Shown: in pieces, positions 1 to 14,200 of the stretch
How positions within the stretch are numbered: position 1 is the first letter of the stretch
Layout: every line of letters starts with the position of its first letter
NCBI RefSeq assembly: GCF_000003605.2
Contig: NW_003139820.1
Coordinates: forward strand, 31,918 to 95,917
Length of the DNA stretch: 64,000 nucleotides
Origin: Saccoglossus kowalevskii
Lineage: Eukaryota > Hemichordata > Enteropneusta > Harrimaniidae
Direction of reading: 5' to 3'
The notes under the pieces: generated by a model
What the model was told of the DNA's origin: nothing
Seen by the model: the letters and a program-made list of their open reading frames with translations, nothing else
Databases searched by the model: none
Translations under genes and position numbers: made by a program

Positions 1-3000
1 TTTTGTGTCGCGGACTTAGTGGCTCGTTCGTCGTAGTTGTTCTGCTTGACTGGAATGATCACTGTGACATTTGACCTATATAATTCACCACGACGTGTAA
101 ATTAATCAATGGAAAAAAAATTATTACCAGTTTCAAGAATAACATTACCACTGGAGTTTCGTAGCCTGTGGTAGTAAAAGTGCTCTACGTGTCATGTGAC
201 TTGTTATGGCGTCCATAACAACATGACATCACCCTAACACTTTGAACGACATGAAAGTCACTTTTACTCCCAAACAATAGTTTACAAAGAGCGGTACTTG
301 GTGAGAGAGTAACACACATTTTAACACATCTTCTCATCTTTTAGCAGACGCCAGGCGAGCTCATAACCCAACTGCTTCAGATAGTTGCACGAACTAATAG
401 TATATATACCATTTTAATTGAGTACGGAGTCCGCAGCATTAATGTGCTAAATAGTTTGTGTATCGTATTGAATTTGCATCAGTACGCATACTTGGCACCA
501 TATCGCTCAATGTATCATGTCGCGTGGGCGGATGATTGCGGGCCAATGTAACACATGACCAATCGCGGTTATCACATAATGATCGCGGATGACGGATCGA
601 TAATATTTAAAAACATTTTACCTTTGAGTGTTCTAGAACTTAGAGCTATTTATAGTTCTATGGTTATATCAATGTAAATCCGAGTACGTACTATTTGTTC
701 ATGTGACATATAAAACTTGGCGGCCACCAGGCATGAGACAGAAACAATCGACATAACGTTTCACGTGACACCCTTTACCTATTTGAGCGTTTAGATGTTT
801 AACAATCATGTGCGATGCGCGCAGTGATATTTATTCTATCGGAAATTTTAGATTTTGTCAAAAAATAAACAGAGAAAATTTCATAATACAAACGTTTAAA
901 AAATAACTTACTTCTATAATAGAGCGAAGACAATATTACAGCTGCACCATCGTGAAAAAATCCAGCTCAAAACTTAAGAACAAAGTAATTGTCTTTTTAC
1001 CTTCTAACATTTCTAATGTTCAACTCTATATTTTTTATAGCGTCATCCACAGTGATTCAGACAATCAAAGTCCGTTTTGCGATTTAATACAATGCTTGAA
1101 AATTCACCCAAGCAAAATTTACTTACAAGTTACAACGCAATTTTACAACGCGCGAGACTCTCCTTTGTGAAAAATGCGTTGTAATATCCCTCCATCTTTA
1201 AGGAACAGGCCGCGCGATACAGAGCAACATAATAAATAGCGCCTTTTATTTTTAATGTAATTTTACAATATTTTCATTCTCACTAGACAGTTTTTTTGAT
1301 GCATTTTGTTTGTTTTTCTATTTCCAGCACAGCTTGGAAATAGTAGGTTCAAATTTTATTTATGTATTTAATTAATCATTATTGCGATGCCTTATTTAAT
1401 TAGTTCATTTACTGGTTACTTCTTAATAATTATCTAGTAAAGTGTTTATTTTGTTAAAAACTATTTATTACTAAACATTATTATGCATTAGTTTGTTTAT
1501 TGTGTTTAGGGATTTTTATTAATTTATTGTTTCGTTTGAGGATAGCGCCCCAACTGCCAGTTCGAAGTATCCTTTCAAAATTGGATGATCGCCCTTTTTT
1601 ATTTTGTTCCTAATTTTGGTTCGTTTGGGTAGTTTTTGTCCGTTTTTGGAGTTATCTGGCTCGTTTTGGGGTAGTTTGGCTCGTTTTGGTTCTGAAACTC
1701 GTGTATGTCTCGCACCAAATCTATCGCGAGATATTTCGTTTTACGCACAATGGAGGACGTGGATAACCGGATTTAGGCCCCGGTGCGAATCTCCCAATTT
1801 CATAAAAATAATCGTATTCGAATCTCAGGCTAGTTAATTTGGCGTGGCGAGGAGCATACTTCCATTTATACCGCCTGAGGGAACGAACAACTGATTTGTC
1901 AAATAAAAATAAATAAAATACAAATGTGGCAATTTCTGAACATTACAAAATACGTGCTTCACAGAAAAATAAACAAGACGAGAGCTGAGTCTGTGTCGTG
2001 TCCCCGCCCGAGAAATGATAGCGTCCAAAAGTACCGCTATCCAACGTAAAGCTGAGAACTACACATCGATGGTTTCTAAGTTATAGCCAAACCGCCAAAA
2101 ACATGAACAATTGCAGGGCAATATAACTCCAAACTAAATTACTGGGGCAAAAACAGACTCTTCCCATCCACTAATTACCATGTAAAACTTACAAAGAGAA
2201 CACAATAGCTATACTGATATTGTCAGTTCTCATAACATAATACATAATACAATTATAAACCTATGTCAAAAACTGACCACGAGGCAAGTATAATCAGCGA
2301 TGACGCAATGGCGTCGCCAGAGAACACGGCCGCTCCCAGGAAATCACAACCACTCCCAATGATTCTAGGCTCCACGATCTGATGTACGTCAAGTTCCTTG
2401 AGATCTACGTTGAAAAAGATCACTCATCGCTTTTCGATCAGTTCTTGAGCGCATCAATTCGATCATCGACGATACAGTCCAACGCTGGACGTCAACAAAG
2501 TTGGATCAATACAAGTTCGACAGTCACTTTGATTTCTTCGCGGTACGGGAATATCATAAACTCGTCGTGGGCTGCAACACCCTGGACTCAGTTCTTTCCC
2601 TGCTTTTCGTACGCCGACTTGATGCTTTCCAGAACACGTTCGTGTTCGTAGTCCCAACGCAATCCTGCTTTCGGCTCCTGCCATTTTTTTGTCTCTGTTC
2701 TGCACCTTCTTCTCTTGCGCGTGGAGGGGCGTGACATCCTGGGACGCACCAATCACTGCATCGCGTCTCAATGGGCGTCAATCGTGAGGCCAAAACTTTT
2801 CCATGACGTAACAAATACAGGTTACCTTAATAAATAATGCACGGGCCCGTAGTAACAAGAAATATAAAGAAAAACTACATAGATTTAGAGAAACAGTAAA
2901 ATTACCCTGGTTTCACACTCCCCCGGTCTGTCCAATGGTGCCACAGCGCAGAGAAGCACTCAAAAAGCACAGCATTAGCGAAAACGTTCATCAATAGAAT

Positions 3001-3559
3001 CTTTACATATAATGTCCTTTAATGTTTTCTTTAGAAATGTTTCAAAAGATACACCTAAGTGATTCACACTAGACAATACGCACACTCATCCAAACTCCTC
3101 CTCACGAGTTGTCCTTAGCCAGAACTAGAGGATATAGGGAATACAGTGCTGATGTCTTCCTAGGGCAGTGTCTGTCGCAATCGTGCGAGTCTCACCCCCT
3201 GATATGCCCACGGTCAACCCACCTGTTGGTGGCTCCGCAAACAACATCACAAGGTGAAAACTAATTCATGAAAGTTCAGTAAAGCAGATCAACCATTCGT
3301 GTTGCAAGTATACGCTACCAAAGTGATGGTTATACTGCGAACCACAGATGCATACTATGATGACAATGCACATCGCACTGCAATCTCAAACAAGGCAACG
3401 GCTGATCAAACTGACCCTCTCTAACTGATACACTGATACACACTGGGTGACAGTATCTAAACGCGGAGAAAACGTCAACACAATATGGGCCATGGCAAGT
3501 CGACGCAGGTACCACAACGCAATGCCACCTTAGTAAGCTTTAGTAAATGTGCCGCGATG
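1..3559. other. Left flank without a recognisable gene
   Basis: No protein family was recognised in any frame. A hairpin lies at 191-227: the arm GTCATGTGACTTGTTATGG faces CCATAACAACATGAC across a three-base loop, with a small bulge. The stretch from about 2290 to 2820 is more GC-rich than its surroundings and has overlapping short open frames on both strands, none resembling a known protein. The bases near 1838 (TTTGGCGTGGCGAGG) look a little like the leader of an LTR element, but no paired repeat was found. If copy A of the acyltransferase has its signal-peptide exon upstream, intron 1 would cross this region. Confidence 0.5.
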
Positions 3560-6500
3560 CACACCCACTAACCGTACCGAACTCCTTTTGTTTCGGTTAC
3601 CTTAATGCAGAAGGGAAATCCCCATCTATTCGGTGGATGGTGTACCCTCCAAGATCTACGTATCGGGTCAACACCAGACGTTGCAACATCAATAGTCGTC
3701 GCCATACTCTTGCTTAACCGACTCACATGGAGAAAACTTCCAAGTCCTAGGCGCATGACGTACGCGCTTCGATCGCCGTGATAACATCAGATGACACGCA
3801 AGTCATCTCCGCCAAATTGTTGTCCGACTGTGCCAGAGCACTAATAGCTGATTCATCCTCGTCAGATGCATCGTACATGGCACTTTTGTTTTCTCTTTGC
3901 ATATTAACCTCGTGAACGGTATCAGACAAATGATTAACATCATGCCGACATCTATCGATATCTCCAGCACTGGCTGGTAAAGGCGAGTCTGAAATACCTT
4001 GCGAGAAAGTCTCACGACTAAACGGATCTAGGGCTTTAACGTACCTTACCCCCGCCTCAGGACGGTGCAAGCTAATTGTCATAAGCACTTACTGCTGCGT
4101 TCGTATGCGATCCCTCGATGGCTTCGTTCAGTGCCATCTATGGGTTTACAGTTCTCAACCCGTCAGCCACATTCTCACGTACAGAATAGTCAATATCGTC
4201 ACTATCGTATCCACTACTGGTGGACATATCTTCGCAGGGCTTGAGCAAATTTCGATGAACGGTGCGGGTCCTCCCGTCCTTATCAGGTCTAATGACATAA
4301 ACAGGGAGACCTTTAAGTTTGTTTACCACGTGATGGGGTGTATCTTCCCACTGTCAGCAATCTTATTCTTGCCCCGAAGATTAACAGTTTTCATCAACAC
4401 TAGATCGTTTGTGTGCAGGGTTTCATTCGGTATAATTTTAGCGCAATCATAACGACGCTTATTACTGGCTTGTGACTTTCTATTAGCCAGAATAGCAATC
4501 TGCCTAGCCTTTTCTATTCGTTGTTCTAAATCATGTATGTACTTGGAGGTAGATACAATTAGTCTCTGATCATTGGGATAAACGTTTAGTCGAACGTCCA
4601 ATGCAGTACGAGGTTCCCTTCCAAACATAAGCCTGTATGGTGAAAAACCTTTGGTATCATGATGCGTGCAATTGTATGCATGGACCAATGCGGGAACATA
4701 TGCTTTCCAATTGGCTTTCTTGTCTTTTTCTAGCGTTCAACAATGTACAATTCATCCTCTCTCCACTGCCGGTTCCCAATAGGATGGTAGGGCGTAGTAC
4801 GGGACTTCTCGATGCCCAACAATTGTAGGTGCTCAGGGACCCCATAGTGAACTATGAACCCCTCGTACAAATTTTTGGTGATAGTTTTAGTGGTCTGATT
4901 TTGGAATCGCCATAGCAAATTTAGTGAAGTGATCGGTGAGCATTAATATGTTAGCAATGCCCGCTTTTGACTCCTCCAACGAAAAAAGTCCATAGCAACC
5001 AGTTCTAATGGTTGTGTGGTCGTAATAGGTATCATATCAGCTCGGGTCTTAAAGCCTGCCGGGTCTTTTCTCCGAGTGCAATGCTTACAAGTTCACACAT
5101 AATTCCGCACATCGCTTTCCATATGCAGCCAGTAGAACCGAGATCGCAATGTTTCAAGAATACGATCACATCCAAAGTGTCCCATTTGATCATGCGCTCC
5201 AGCCATAGTGATCTTACGATGACTGGAGGGCAATACCAACTGAAAACATTTCTTATCCAAATTATCATATCTAGTTCGGTATAAAACGTTGTCCCTAAAC
5301 ATAGTTTATTCATCTCGCGTAAAACTGACAATACCAGCGGCGTCTCTTTCCATTTCTGGCGACGATCGGGACGTGTTCTGATTCGCCTCCAATGGATTAG
5401 TCATGATATAACAGGATTGTGTTCCTGCAATTCCGCCCAATCTCGAGGAGACACTGAGATGAGAGATGACTCATCATGGTACTCTGGCGGAGATATGAAC
5501 TCATTAGGTATAGCTGTGGTCGCGTGTGCAATGGCCTCCACCCATGGTGTCTCGTCAGATATAAGATGACTGGCCAATTGCACGGATCTCGGCGGAACCA
5601 AGTTCTGCGGTAGAGTCAAAGCGGTCATCCTGTTCATTTAGTGCGGTTGGCCTCGGACGTGGTCGTCTTGGCAGCGCATCATCATCTGCATTATTGTGTC
5701 TAGGTCGGTAACAAATGGACATGTTGTAGTTTGACAATGCTGCCCACCACCGGTGACATCGAGTTTAGCAGTAGTTGCTACATAAGTCAATGGGTTGTTG
5801 TCTGTTAACACAACGGTCGTATTCCCATAACAGTAATCATGACATTTTTCAGTCATCGCCCACTTAAGCGCCAAAAACTCCAGTTTAAGGGCAGGGTAGT
5901 TGCACTCACTGGGGGACAAACTGCGACTAGCATATGCGACAGGGTCTAAGTCTACGACCCTCACTGTCGTCCTGCAGTTGGTATATTGCGTACCAAGGCC
6001 TTGAGTACTAGCGTCTGTATGCTATTCAAAGGGCTTCGAATAATCGGCATATGCCAACACAGGCAGGTTACACAAGTGACGCACAAGTGTGTCAAAAGCT
6101 TCTTCAGCTTCGTCGGTCCAATGAAACAGTGGCGGCAACTGCCTCTTTAATTTAGAATTTTTACAAGGTTGGCCAGCCGTTAGTTTGTACAAAGGCCGGG
6201 CAATAGCAGAATAGTTTGGTACGAAACGTCTATAGTAGCTCGCGAACCCTAAGAAGGTGCGTGTCTCACGGACATTAATAGGAATAGGCCAATCACGCAA
6301 TGCCTGGGTCTTACCAGGATCCGTTTCTACCTCATGCTCCGACACCACGTGGCCAAGATACTTAACGCGATTTTGGAAGAACTTGCATTTTGAATGCTTT
6401 ATCTTCAGGTCGTTCTCCCTCAATCACTTCAAAACCTTATCTAACCTCTCAACATGTTCCTCAAATGTTTCCGAAAACACAACAACGTCTTCAACATATG

Positions 6501-8200
6501 CTTGACATATAAGATCTACTGCTCTTTGACAGGTCGCGCCCACGTTCATTAAGCCATTAAGGGGTGGATATAAATTCATAAAAACCAAACGAAGTGGCAA
6601 AAGCAGTTTTGGGGATGTCTTCTTCTGCCATGGCTAACTGCCAATAACCGGATTTCAAATCGATGGTAGAAAACAATTTAGAACCGCGTAAGATGTCTAA
6701 GCCTTCCTCAATACGAGGTAGAGCATAAGCGTCTGGTATGGTTTGACTATTGAGTCTTCTATAGTCAACACAAATTCGGGTAGTCCCGTCTTTCTTTTTG
6801 ACCAAGACTAATGGTGACGACAATGGGCTGCTAGACTCCCTGGTGACGCCACTGTTCAACATATCATGTAATTGTTCGATAACAGTTCGATAACAGTCTC
6901 TACACTCACACCGGCAGGGCCAGATTTAAGTGAAACAGGGATGCATGCAACGGTACCTGAGGGTTAGTCAAAGGCCTCGCAACATTGGCCCTGACCCTAC
7001 CCAGGTTACCCTGAGGACCTACGAAAGCGTCTTTCGCTTTCATAGAACACAAAGCACATCGACCGACAGGATGGATACATGGTCTATTGGCACGACTACA
7101 ACCAAGATACGGACAATCGTATAGTCCTAGCCAGTTAGTACTGGCCGTGACAGGTAAGTCTGCATTAATATCCGTGTCTTTTGCAACAACCGCCAAGAGA
7201 GTCTTAGTTGACACATCTCCAAACTTTTTACGTTCAAATTATACGTCTACCTCTATGATCCCTTTGTACTGGAGGTAAGCATCAGTGACACCTAGTATAT
7301 CAAGTGATTGGTCGAGAGACGAGTAGGGTATGTCGGAAAGGTGTTTGTGATAGAATGATAATTCAATTATGGTAACTTGGGATCCGGAATCAATCATCGC
7401 ATTGCAGCGCACACCATTGACTGTGGCCGCAGCATGATATAGGTTCCCAAGGATTCGTTCGTTTATAGGATGTCCATTATGTCGGTCATTAAGTGCTTTG
7501 TTCACCTTACCCTTCCCTTTGTAGTTTTTCATTTTGGGTCGGTTAGGGCATTGGTATGATGAATGTGCCTCGTCCCCGCAATGGGAACATGGTGAACAAC
7601 ATTCCTTAGAAAGGTGGCCAACACCACAGCAATTATAGCACGTAGGTGGCGGTCTAACGTTCTCAGACTTCGGTTTCGCGATTGCGTTCGTATTCGCTAT
7701 GGGTAGTGTATGTCCATTGTTGGCGCTAGCACTCCCCCGTTCTAGCTTTTGGGCCGTATTTGCCTCCAGGTTATCCAGGCGCCGAGTCACAACGCTGTGG
7801 ATCTGGGCCATCTGTTTCGTCAGCACAAGGAGCGCACCCTTCATATTATCCATATGCGCAGCTGAGTCGTACTCTGTATCGCCGCAATGTGTAACCTGCG
7901 CACGTGCTTTCTTAGTCACGCAACGCCTACTATCCCGCTTTGCGACTTCTCGTTCAGCCCGATGACATACCATGGCTGAGCTCGGCAAAAGTCGTGCAGT
8001 TTTTAATCTCATGTTGCACTCTGGCCTCTACGCGTTCATCTCAGAGACCCCAGAACACTGATCAAAGTGTTTTGTCTACCAGGGAGTCTTCGATGCCCCC
8101 CCCCCCCCCGTTCGCGAACGCGACCCAAAGCTATTTCCAACCGGACAAATGGGAAACTCTTTTATCTAGAGTGCTACATAGGTAAAATATATCTGGACAT
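3560..8200 (-). mobile_element. Ty3/gypsy LTR retrotransposon, broken fossil
   Basis: Parts appear in Ty3/gypsy order on the minus strand. A gag region spans about 8190-7420, with two CCHC-like zinc knuckles near 7640-7560. An aspartic protease with its DSGS motif lies near 7390. Reverse transcriptase spans about 6860-6030, including recognisable LVKKKDGTTRICVDYR and FSTIDLKSGYWQ blocks. RNase H (about 5970-5750) has the LTDNNPLTYV motif. Integrase lies at about 5300-4700, followed by a tail to about 3560. No envelope-like region was recognised. The element is broken, with about ten interruptions, so it is moderately old and inactive. Flanking LTRs could not be paired by eye, so both outer ends are approximate. 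It lies upstream of, or within the first intron of, acyltransferase copy A. Confidence 0.93.
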
Positions 8201-11116
8201 GGTCTACTCTCAATTCGGAAAATGAATGCACCTGATTAACATGGATTACTCATGTGACAGTTTATCAAACATACGGACAAGTCCTACATTTAGAAGTACA
8301 TATGCTTATTTTACAGTGTTAGGGAATCAAAATCGGACGTGAAAGAGCATGTCCACTCTAACTGGAACATGTGGCAAAAGAATATTGACAAGCAAGCCTG
8401 TGCCTCTCTCGAATTAACTTGTGTGTAAGTCTTGCGGGGACGTCTTCTGCTCAAACAGCATAAAGACGCACAACGCGTGCATTGATTTACCGGGAAGTAA
8501 TTGTGAGTATCAGTTGTCGTTTCGAAGACTCAAAAGTGTCACAATGCAGTGGCGAGAGATGTCAGCCTTTTAAAAATCACACGTGAAATGACATTCAGCT
8601 GAAATGTATGCAGCAAGTAACTAATAATACACAAAATCGCTGCACAATGCAATAACTACTTTACGTGACCATAGTACATTTACCAATTACGCCCGTGGTC
8701 TTCCATATACAAAAATACATTTTACCCACATTTAATTGTTTCTCACTTTTATTTTTCAAGTCAGTATATCATTAAGACCTGGATTATGATGTTTTAAATA
8801 TTCAAAAATTAAAAAAAAATGTATTCAATAATATTATATATTATCCTTTGATACTCAACCTCTGAGCCTCTGAGGCTCTGACCTCTGAAAAGTCAACCAC
8901 ACCCTGTCGGTCTCATCAGGGCGAAGATCTTTTCCCTTTCGTTCCAGTATCTGTAGCTGTGACGATATTTCATTGCTGTTGTTAGAGCAATATTTCTTGT
9001 TCAGATCAGAGTCTGATTCATAGATAAAATCCCCATATTTTGTAGAAATATTTTGTAGTTGTTCGTTTTGGTTTCCGATTATTGAAAGTATTTTTGTTGA
9101 TAATATACTTCCTTATAAGAATAGTTTGAATGTTTTTAGACCTATGTCGCTATTTTTGTGCCAAAACTAGCTACTTATGACGGAGTAGTGAACACACGTG
9201 ACTGGCCATTTAACTCGTATATTCTGAAGTATTCAATGTGTAGCAAAATGGTTAGCGTGTCCACTCATCTTCTCATATGCTTGACTGCATATGTAATTTG
9301 AGTATGTAATTTGGTTTGATCGGTTGACCAGAAAGGATTGTATGAATGAGTGAGTGAGTAATATACATATTCATTCCGTTAAATAACTAGCTAATTGCTA
9401 CGTATTACATATCACCAATTCTACACACACACACAACTACATTTGCATCCTCATTGTAATTTTACAATTTATAAATTTATTTTTCAGATCATCTATGCAT
9501 GTAGGGTGAAAGTTCACCACTAAGACACTTAAATAAACAACAAAAATAATGCCGCATTTCGAATAAAAATGTCGAATATTTGAGAAATAGCACTACTTGA
9601 TCACGAGCAATGAATTACTATTTGATCATGAGCACACAAGTTCTTTCAAATTTTGAACACCCTTATCAAACATAGTAGAACTTTCGATATGCAAATAAAT
9701 TTGTTTCTTTCAACTGTAGAATTAGAAGTCAAAATAAACACCGATAACAAAGTTGCGAGGGATAATCATAGTGAGATAGCGATTTTTATTATAATTAAAC
9801 TTAATAACTAGTCGTGCAATGAGATTTCTTGTTTATATCATTGTACATTTCGTTTTCCACTGATTTATTTAGAGGCAAGTCATCAATCACAGTAAGATGG
9901 CTTTTTCCAAATGATAGAGGTAGTAGTGGAGAGTTAGGCATATATGAAGGCTGACCCTGAAAACTATACTTTCTGATTTGACCTAGTTTAATCTAAGTTT
10001 AATCTAGTCACATCAATGTGAAAGTAAATGAGGCTGGAACAATAAGGGTGAAGAACATTCCTCCATTCTGCTTCCTGTAATATTACGTACACGCGATATA
10101 GTTTCTACACCGCCCAAAATCCAAAATGTTTGAAAAAGATATATTAAGTGCACATATAGATGATTTTGATCGTTCTTCTTTGATAAAAAGAAATTACCGT
10201 TAGAAAGTTTCCATTTTTGAAAATACTGAAAAAAGTAATCCACAATGCGCAACGTTTGGAATGTGCTTATAGTTTTAAAACGCCCTTTCAAGACATTATG
10301 CGTTTTCAAGAAACATATGTATTCCCACTGGCGGATCCATGAAGTCTGAAAAGGGGGTTGCGCTTCTATTGACGTGACCGCCACGTCCGCGCTCCTCCGG
10401 TGGGCTGGGTTTATCAATTGATTTGTAATTTTGTTCGTGCTGAAGGGGGCGCCTCAACAAAATAGTAGTATATGTATTAGTATTCTCAACTGTTATGCAT
10501 TACATGCTATATGCAGTGATTCTACAGGTTTATAGTCAGTGTGAAGTACGGTCTGATTCTGCGAAGCGTACCAAAAAATACCCGCTATTTCCCACGGCCT
10601 GCGGCCTCGTAAATTAGCATGTATTTTGATACCGACAGTCCCTCGGGGAAATAGCAGTATACTAGTGCATTCAATATGCACTTAATAATAATTTGACGAC
10701 CAATACAGTTAATACTTGAGCGTTTAGTTATAGTAACACGTCAATCATTGGAAGCCATTTGAGCTGCCATCTTGGATTTGTTGATTAATAACATCTGGGC
10801 ACATCTGACAACACCATAAATATATGTTGTTGACCTGTAAATTCGAGTCATAGATACTTGGTTCATTATCCTTTTACATGGAACCCAAGATATGGCCCTA
10901 TATAGAAAACGACAGTCATTGTGGCCGCCAGTTTGAATATTTAAATAGTTCCAAGAACACCATTGTGCCTTTATGCAGTTTCTCACATAATGTGTATGAG
11001 ATAAAAAAAAACATCTAAAAACATTAGGTAAACCGTAATTTTGTGTAAAGTGATCTGCAGCTAGACTATGGTGTTAACATTTCACTGAAGCATTCACATT
11101 TATTTGTTGTTTACAG
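8200..11116. other. Non-coding stretch before copy A exon 2
   Basis: No coding region was recognised. It holds a poly-C run just inside the gypsy gag end (about 8097-8109), a short CA microsatellite near 9423-9436 and otherwise AT-rich unique-looking sequence. A search by eye for the NRF signal-peptide exon, using the exons at 30403 and 49288 as guides, found nothing. Copy A exon 1 is therefore further left, lost, or too diverged to see. Confidence 0.5.
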
Positions 11117-11277
11117 TGTTTTCTGCAAATGGCGAGTTACCTTTAGACTTCATGGTTACGGGAAACACCAAATCACTTGGAACGTTCAGTCAGTGCGAAG
11201 CAGTCAAAGATACCCCAACTGAGTCGTCGTTTGATGCGAATTACTGCCTAGTTACTGTTGATGCATTATTACTACCA
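11117..11277 (+). CDS. Copy A exon 2, NRF domain
   Basis: The acceptor TTTACAG precedes the exon and the donor is CCA/GTAAGG. The first two bases complete a codon begun in the missing exon 1. The exon encodes the conserved NRF segment running from FSANGELPLDFMVTGNT through GTFSQCEAV to FDANYCLVTVDALLLP, with two cysteines expected to form disulfides outside the cytosol. It is almost identical to exon 2 of copy C and has the same length of 161 bases. Confidence 0.9.
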
Positions 11278-14200
11278 GTAAGGAAACCTTTTTTCGCATT
11301 TATTCAAGATTGTGGGGGTGTAGCCCGAAACAACTGTTCGAAGCCTCGTATTGTTAGCTACTTATACACTAGCTGCTTTAATTTACGTGTAATCAACAAA
11401 TCATTCTCTAACTTCCGCCATTTGTTGCCACTCAGAAGCCATGACCACGCCTGCTTCACTGCATAAAATAACTCTACCCATTCAACTGCAAACTGAAACT
11501 TTCAGACCAACTGCTTGATTGTGCTCAGTAACACCGTTGCTTATCTCTAATTAATGCAAGAATCACCAGCTGTTATGCGGTCACTGATTGGATTTTCGAA
11601 CTTTCAGTCACTTGGCCGGTGCATAGTATCAAATAGAGGGGGACAAGGGGGATAGCTGGTACAGGCTACAGGAAATAAAAACGACATTTTACGTTTTAAC
11701 AGGAAATAAAATGAAAGTTCCATTTACAGTAAAAAATAGGGATTTACACTTTACAGATGCAGCAAATTCCTAAGTATATTTTACATTTTTATAATATTTT
11801 TGATAATTACGACATTTAATTCGGAAAATGCTTTATACGCTTACAAAAAATGATATCTTTGTACAAATTACGAACTAATAAAATAGCTTACATTTTACAC
11901 TTTGCCGTTACATTTTACACTTTGTCTACAAATTTACGTTTTTTATTTATTTAAATTACATTATTAAGAAAAGAAAATCAATTGATTATAGCTTACGAAA
12001 ATACACTTTGCCGACCGTCCAAATACAATGACAATCGCTTTCTCTAGCAACAAAGTGTTTCTGTGCGTCAAATGCTTTAAATGGGTGTGAACAGTGTTGT
12101 TCAAATAGACTACTGTGATTGGTTGCGAAATCGTCCGTCATTTAGAATATATATATAATAAATAAAACAAATAAAATTATAATAAAATAAATATAAATAT
12201 AAATAGTATATATATATATATATATACTTATAAAACATTATTTATTTTGCGGAACACCATAGACCAAATCAATATCGATGCCCTCAACGGTGTCACTTTC
12301 ACCCATATATGTTATGGTAGCGATTTGTCGGCAGAGGGCGCCTTGTCAAAAAATGTGTTTAACTAAATGTATATCAATCAACCAGCGTAAACAGAAAAAA
12401 AAACATGTGTCCAAAGAAATGAAGCAAACCTGCGCCCGGACACCTATTTGTAAAACATAAAATAGATGAAAATCTATACGTTACAAATAAATTTGTACAG
12501 TTGGTTTCATTTGATTGTAACACACACATTAATATGTTTTTATTTATAGTCATTTATGTTAGGATACTGTGTCCCAAAGTCATGCAGGAATGAAGATGTT
12601 GTTAAAATAGTGGAAACCGGTAAGTTTAACTCATTTTCACAATTATCGTGGAAAATATTTTAAATAAAATAATAATAATCTAATTGGGTTTCGCATGCTA
12701 ACAGTCAATGCTTGTTTGTCTTTCAGTGACCAGTAATCTCCCCTTCTTTTTACGGATGCGTTCCACTTCTGTGTGTAACAAGGATTATGATCTGGATGCG
12801 GGTGCCATAGCAACAATGTACGTAAATAAATTGGTTGAATGTCTTTAATTTTGTGCCAGAAATATCTTATTTCGATATAGAAATAACCGAATGAAATGTT
12901 CATAGATGCAGTCTGTATACCCACATGTTTTGTATTGGCACGCAGAATAACACTAGACAGACAAATGACAAGGCGAACGATGGCACTAAGAAGGTGTCCT
13001 TAGCAACGACGTCTGTCAGAAATACCGGTCTAATGCGAAGTCCAACACGGAGAATTACGCTTGTTCGGTGCCAAATAGGCGACAGTTAGAAAATCACAAA
13101 AACATCTTAAAGTTTTTAAATACTTATAATTTTATNNNNNNNNNNNNNNNNNNNNNNNNNNNNNNNNNNNNNNNNNNNNNNNNNNNNNNNNNNNNNNNNN
13201 NNNNNNNNNNNNNNNNNNNNNNNNNNNNNNNNNNNNNNNNNNNNNNNNNNNNNNNNNNNNNNNNNNNNNNNNNNNNNNNNNNNNNNNNNNNNNNNNNNNN
13301 NNNNNNNNNNNNNNNNNNNNNNNNNNNNNNNNNNNNNNNNNNNNNNNNNNNNNNNNNNNNNNNNNNNNNNNNNNNNNNNNNNNNNNNNNNNNNNNNNNNN
13401 NNNNNNNNNNNNNNNNNNNNNNNNNNNNNNNNNNNNNNNNNNNNNNNNNNNNNNNNNNNNNNNNNNNNNNNNNNNNNNNNNNNNNNNNNNNNNNNNNNNN
13501 NCCATGCCCCCCCCCCCCAAAAAAAAAACGCATGACAATTCATATCATCTGGATTACGCATAGCTTCTCTGCGATTTACGCTCCGTATATCTTAAGTAAA
13601 GCTTGGACCCCCCGCCCCAATACATTTTGCTAGATCCGCCACTGGTGCTTTTCTGTCCCGATTGTACTTGATCAGACAATTTACTAGCACAGAAATGGGC
13701 GGGTCATCGACTGAACCATCCGGCGGATAGATTGAGTGACATTTTAGTTTGCACCTAGGTCTATTGGTTGTCATTCAATTACTGTTTTATTCCAGATGTT
13801 TCTGTGTCATATTTGGTGCCTTGGTTGTTATCGGTACAATATATGATTTATACATTAGACGACATAATGTCGAAAATGGTTCACCTCACAGTGACAGAGC
13901 CGCACATCAAGGTAATTTAACATACAGTAAATACAATTTTGCGTAGTTTCTAGGAATTCTTTAATAATTTTTCAAAATGTTATGACAAACTAGTGCTATA
14001 AGAATGCATAGTTACACACTGTTGCACACTAAATGATATTTATAGTGATAGAAATGTACGTTATATTGATAGGATATTTTACTATTTCTATCATGGCTGT
14101 GATGTTTGTATACAATTTGGCAATGATTTTCAAATGATTCACCGTTTTTCAAAATACGCCGTTTTTTTTATAAACACATGTTTATAAACTACAATGCATC

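Noticed and set aside
1600-2060. Possible leader and primer-binding site of a plus-strand LTR element
   Set aside because: Only a weak TTTGGCG word; no repeated LTR and no gag-like frame follow.
12561-12562. Alternative acceptor AG for copy A exon 3
   Set aside because: It breaks the frame with exon 2, whereas the AG at 12548-12549 keeps it and matches copies B and C.
13068-13561. Open frames across the 366-N gap
   Set aside because: Almost all of their length is unknown bases.
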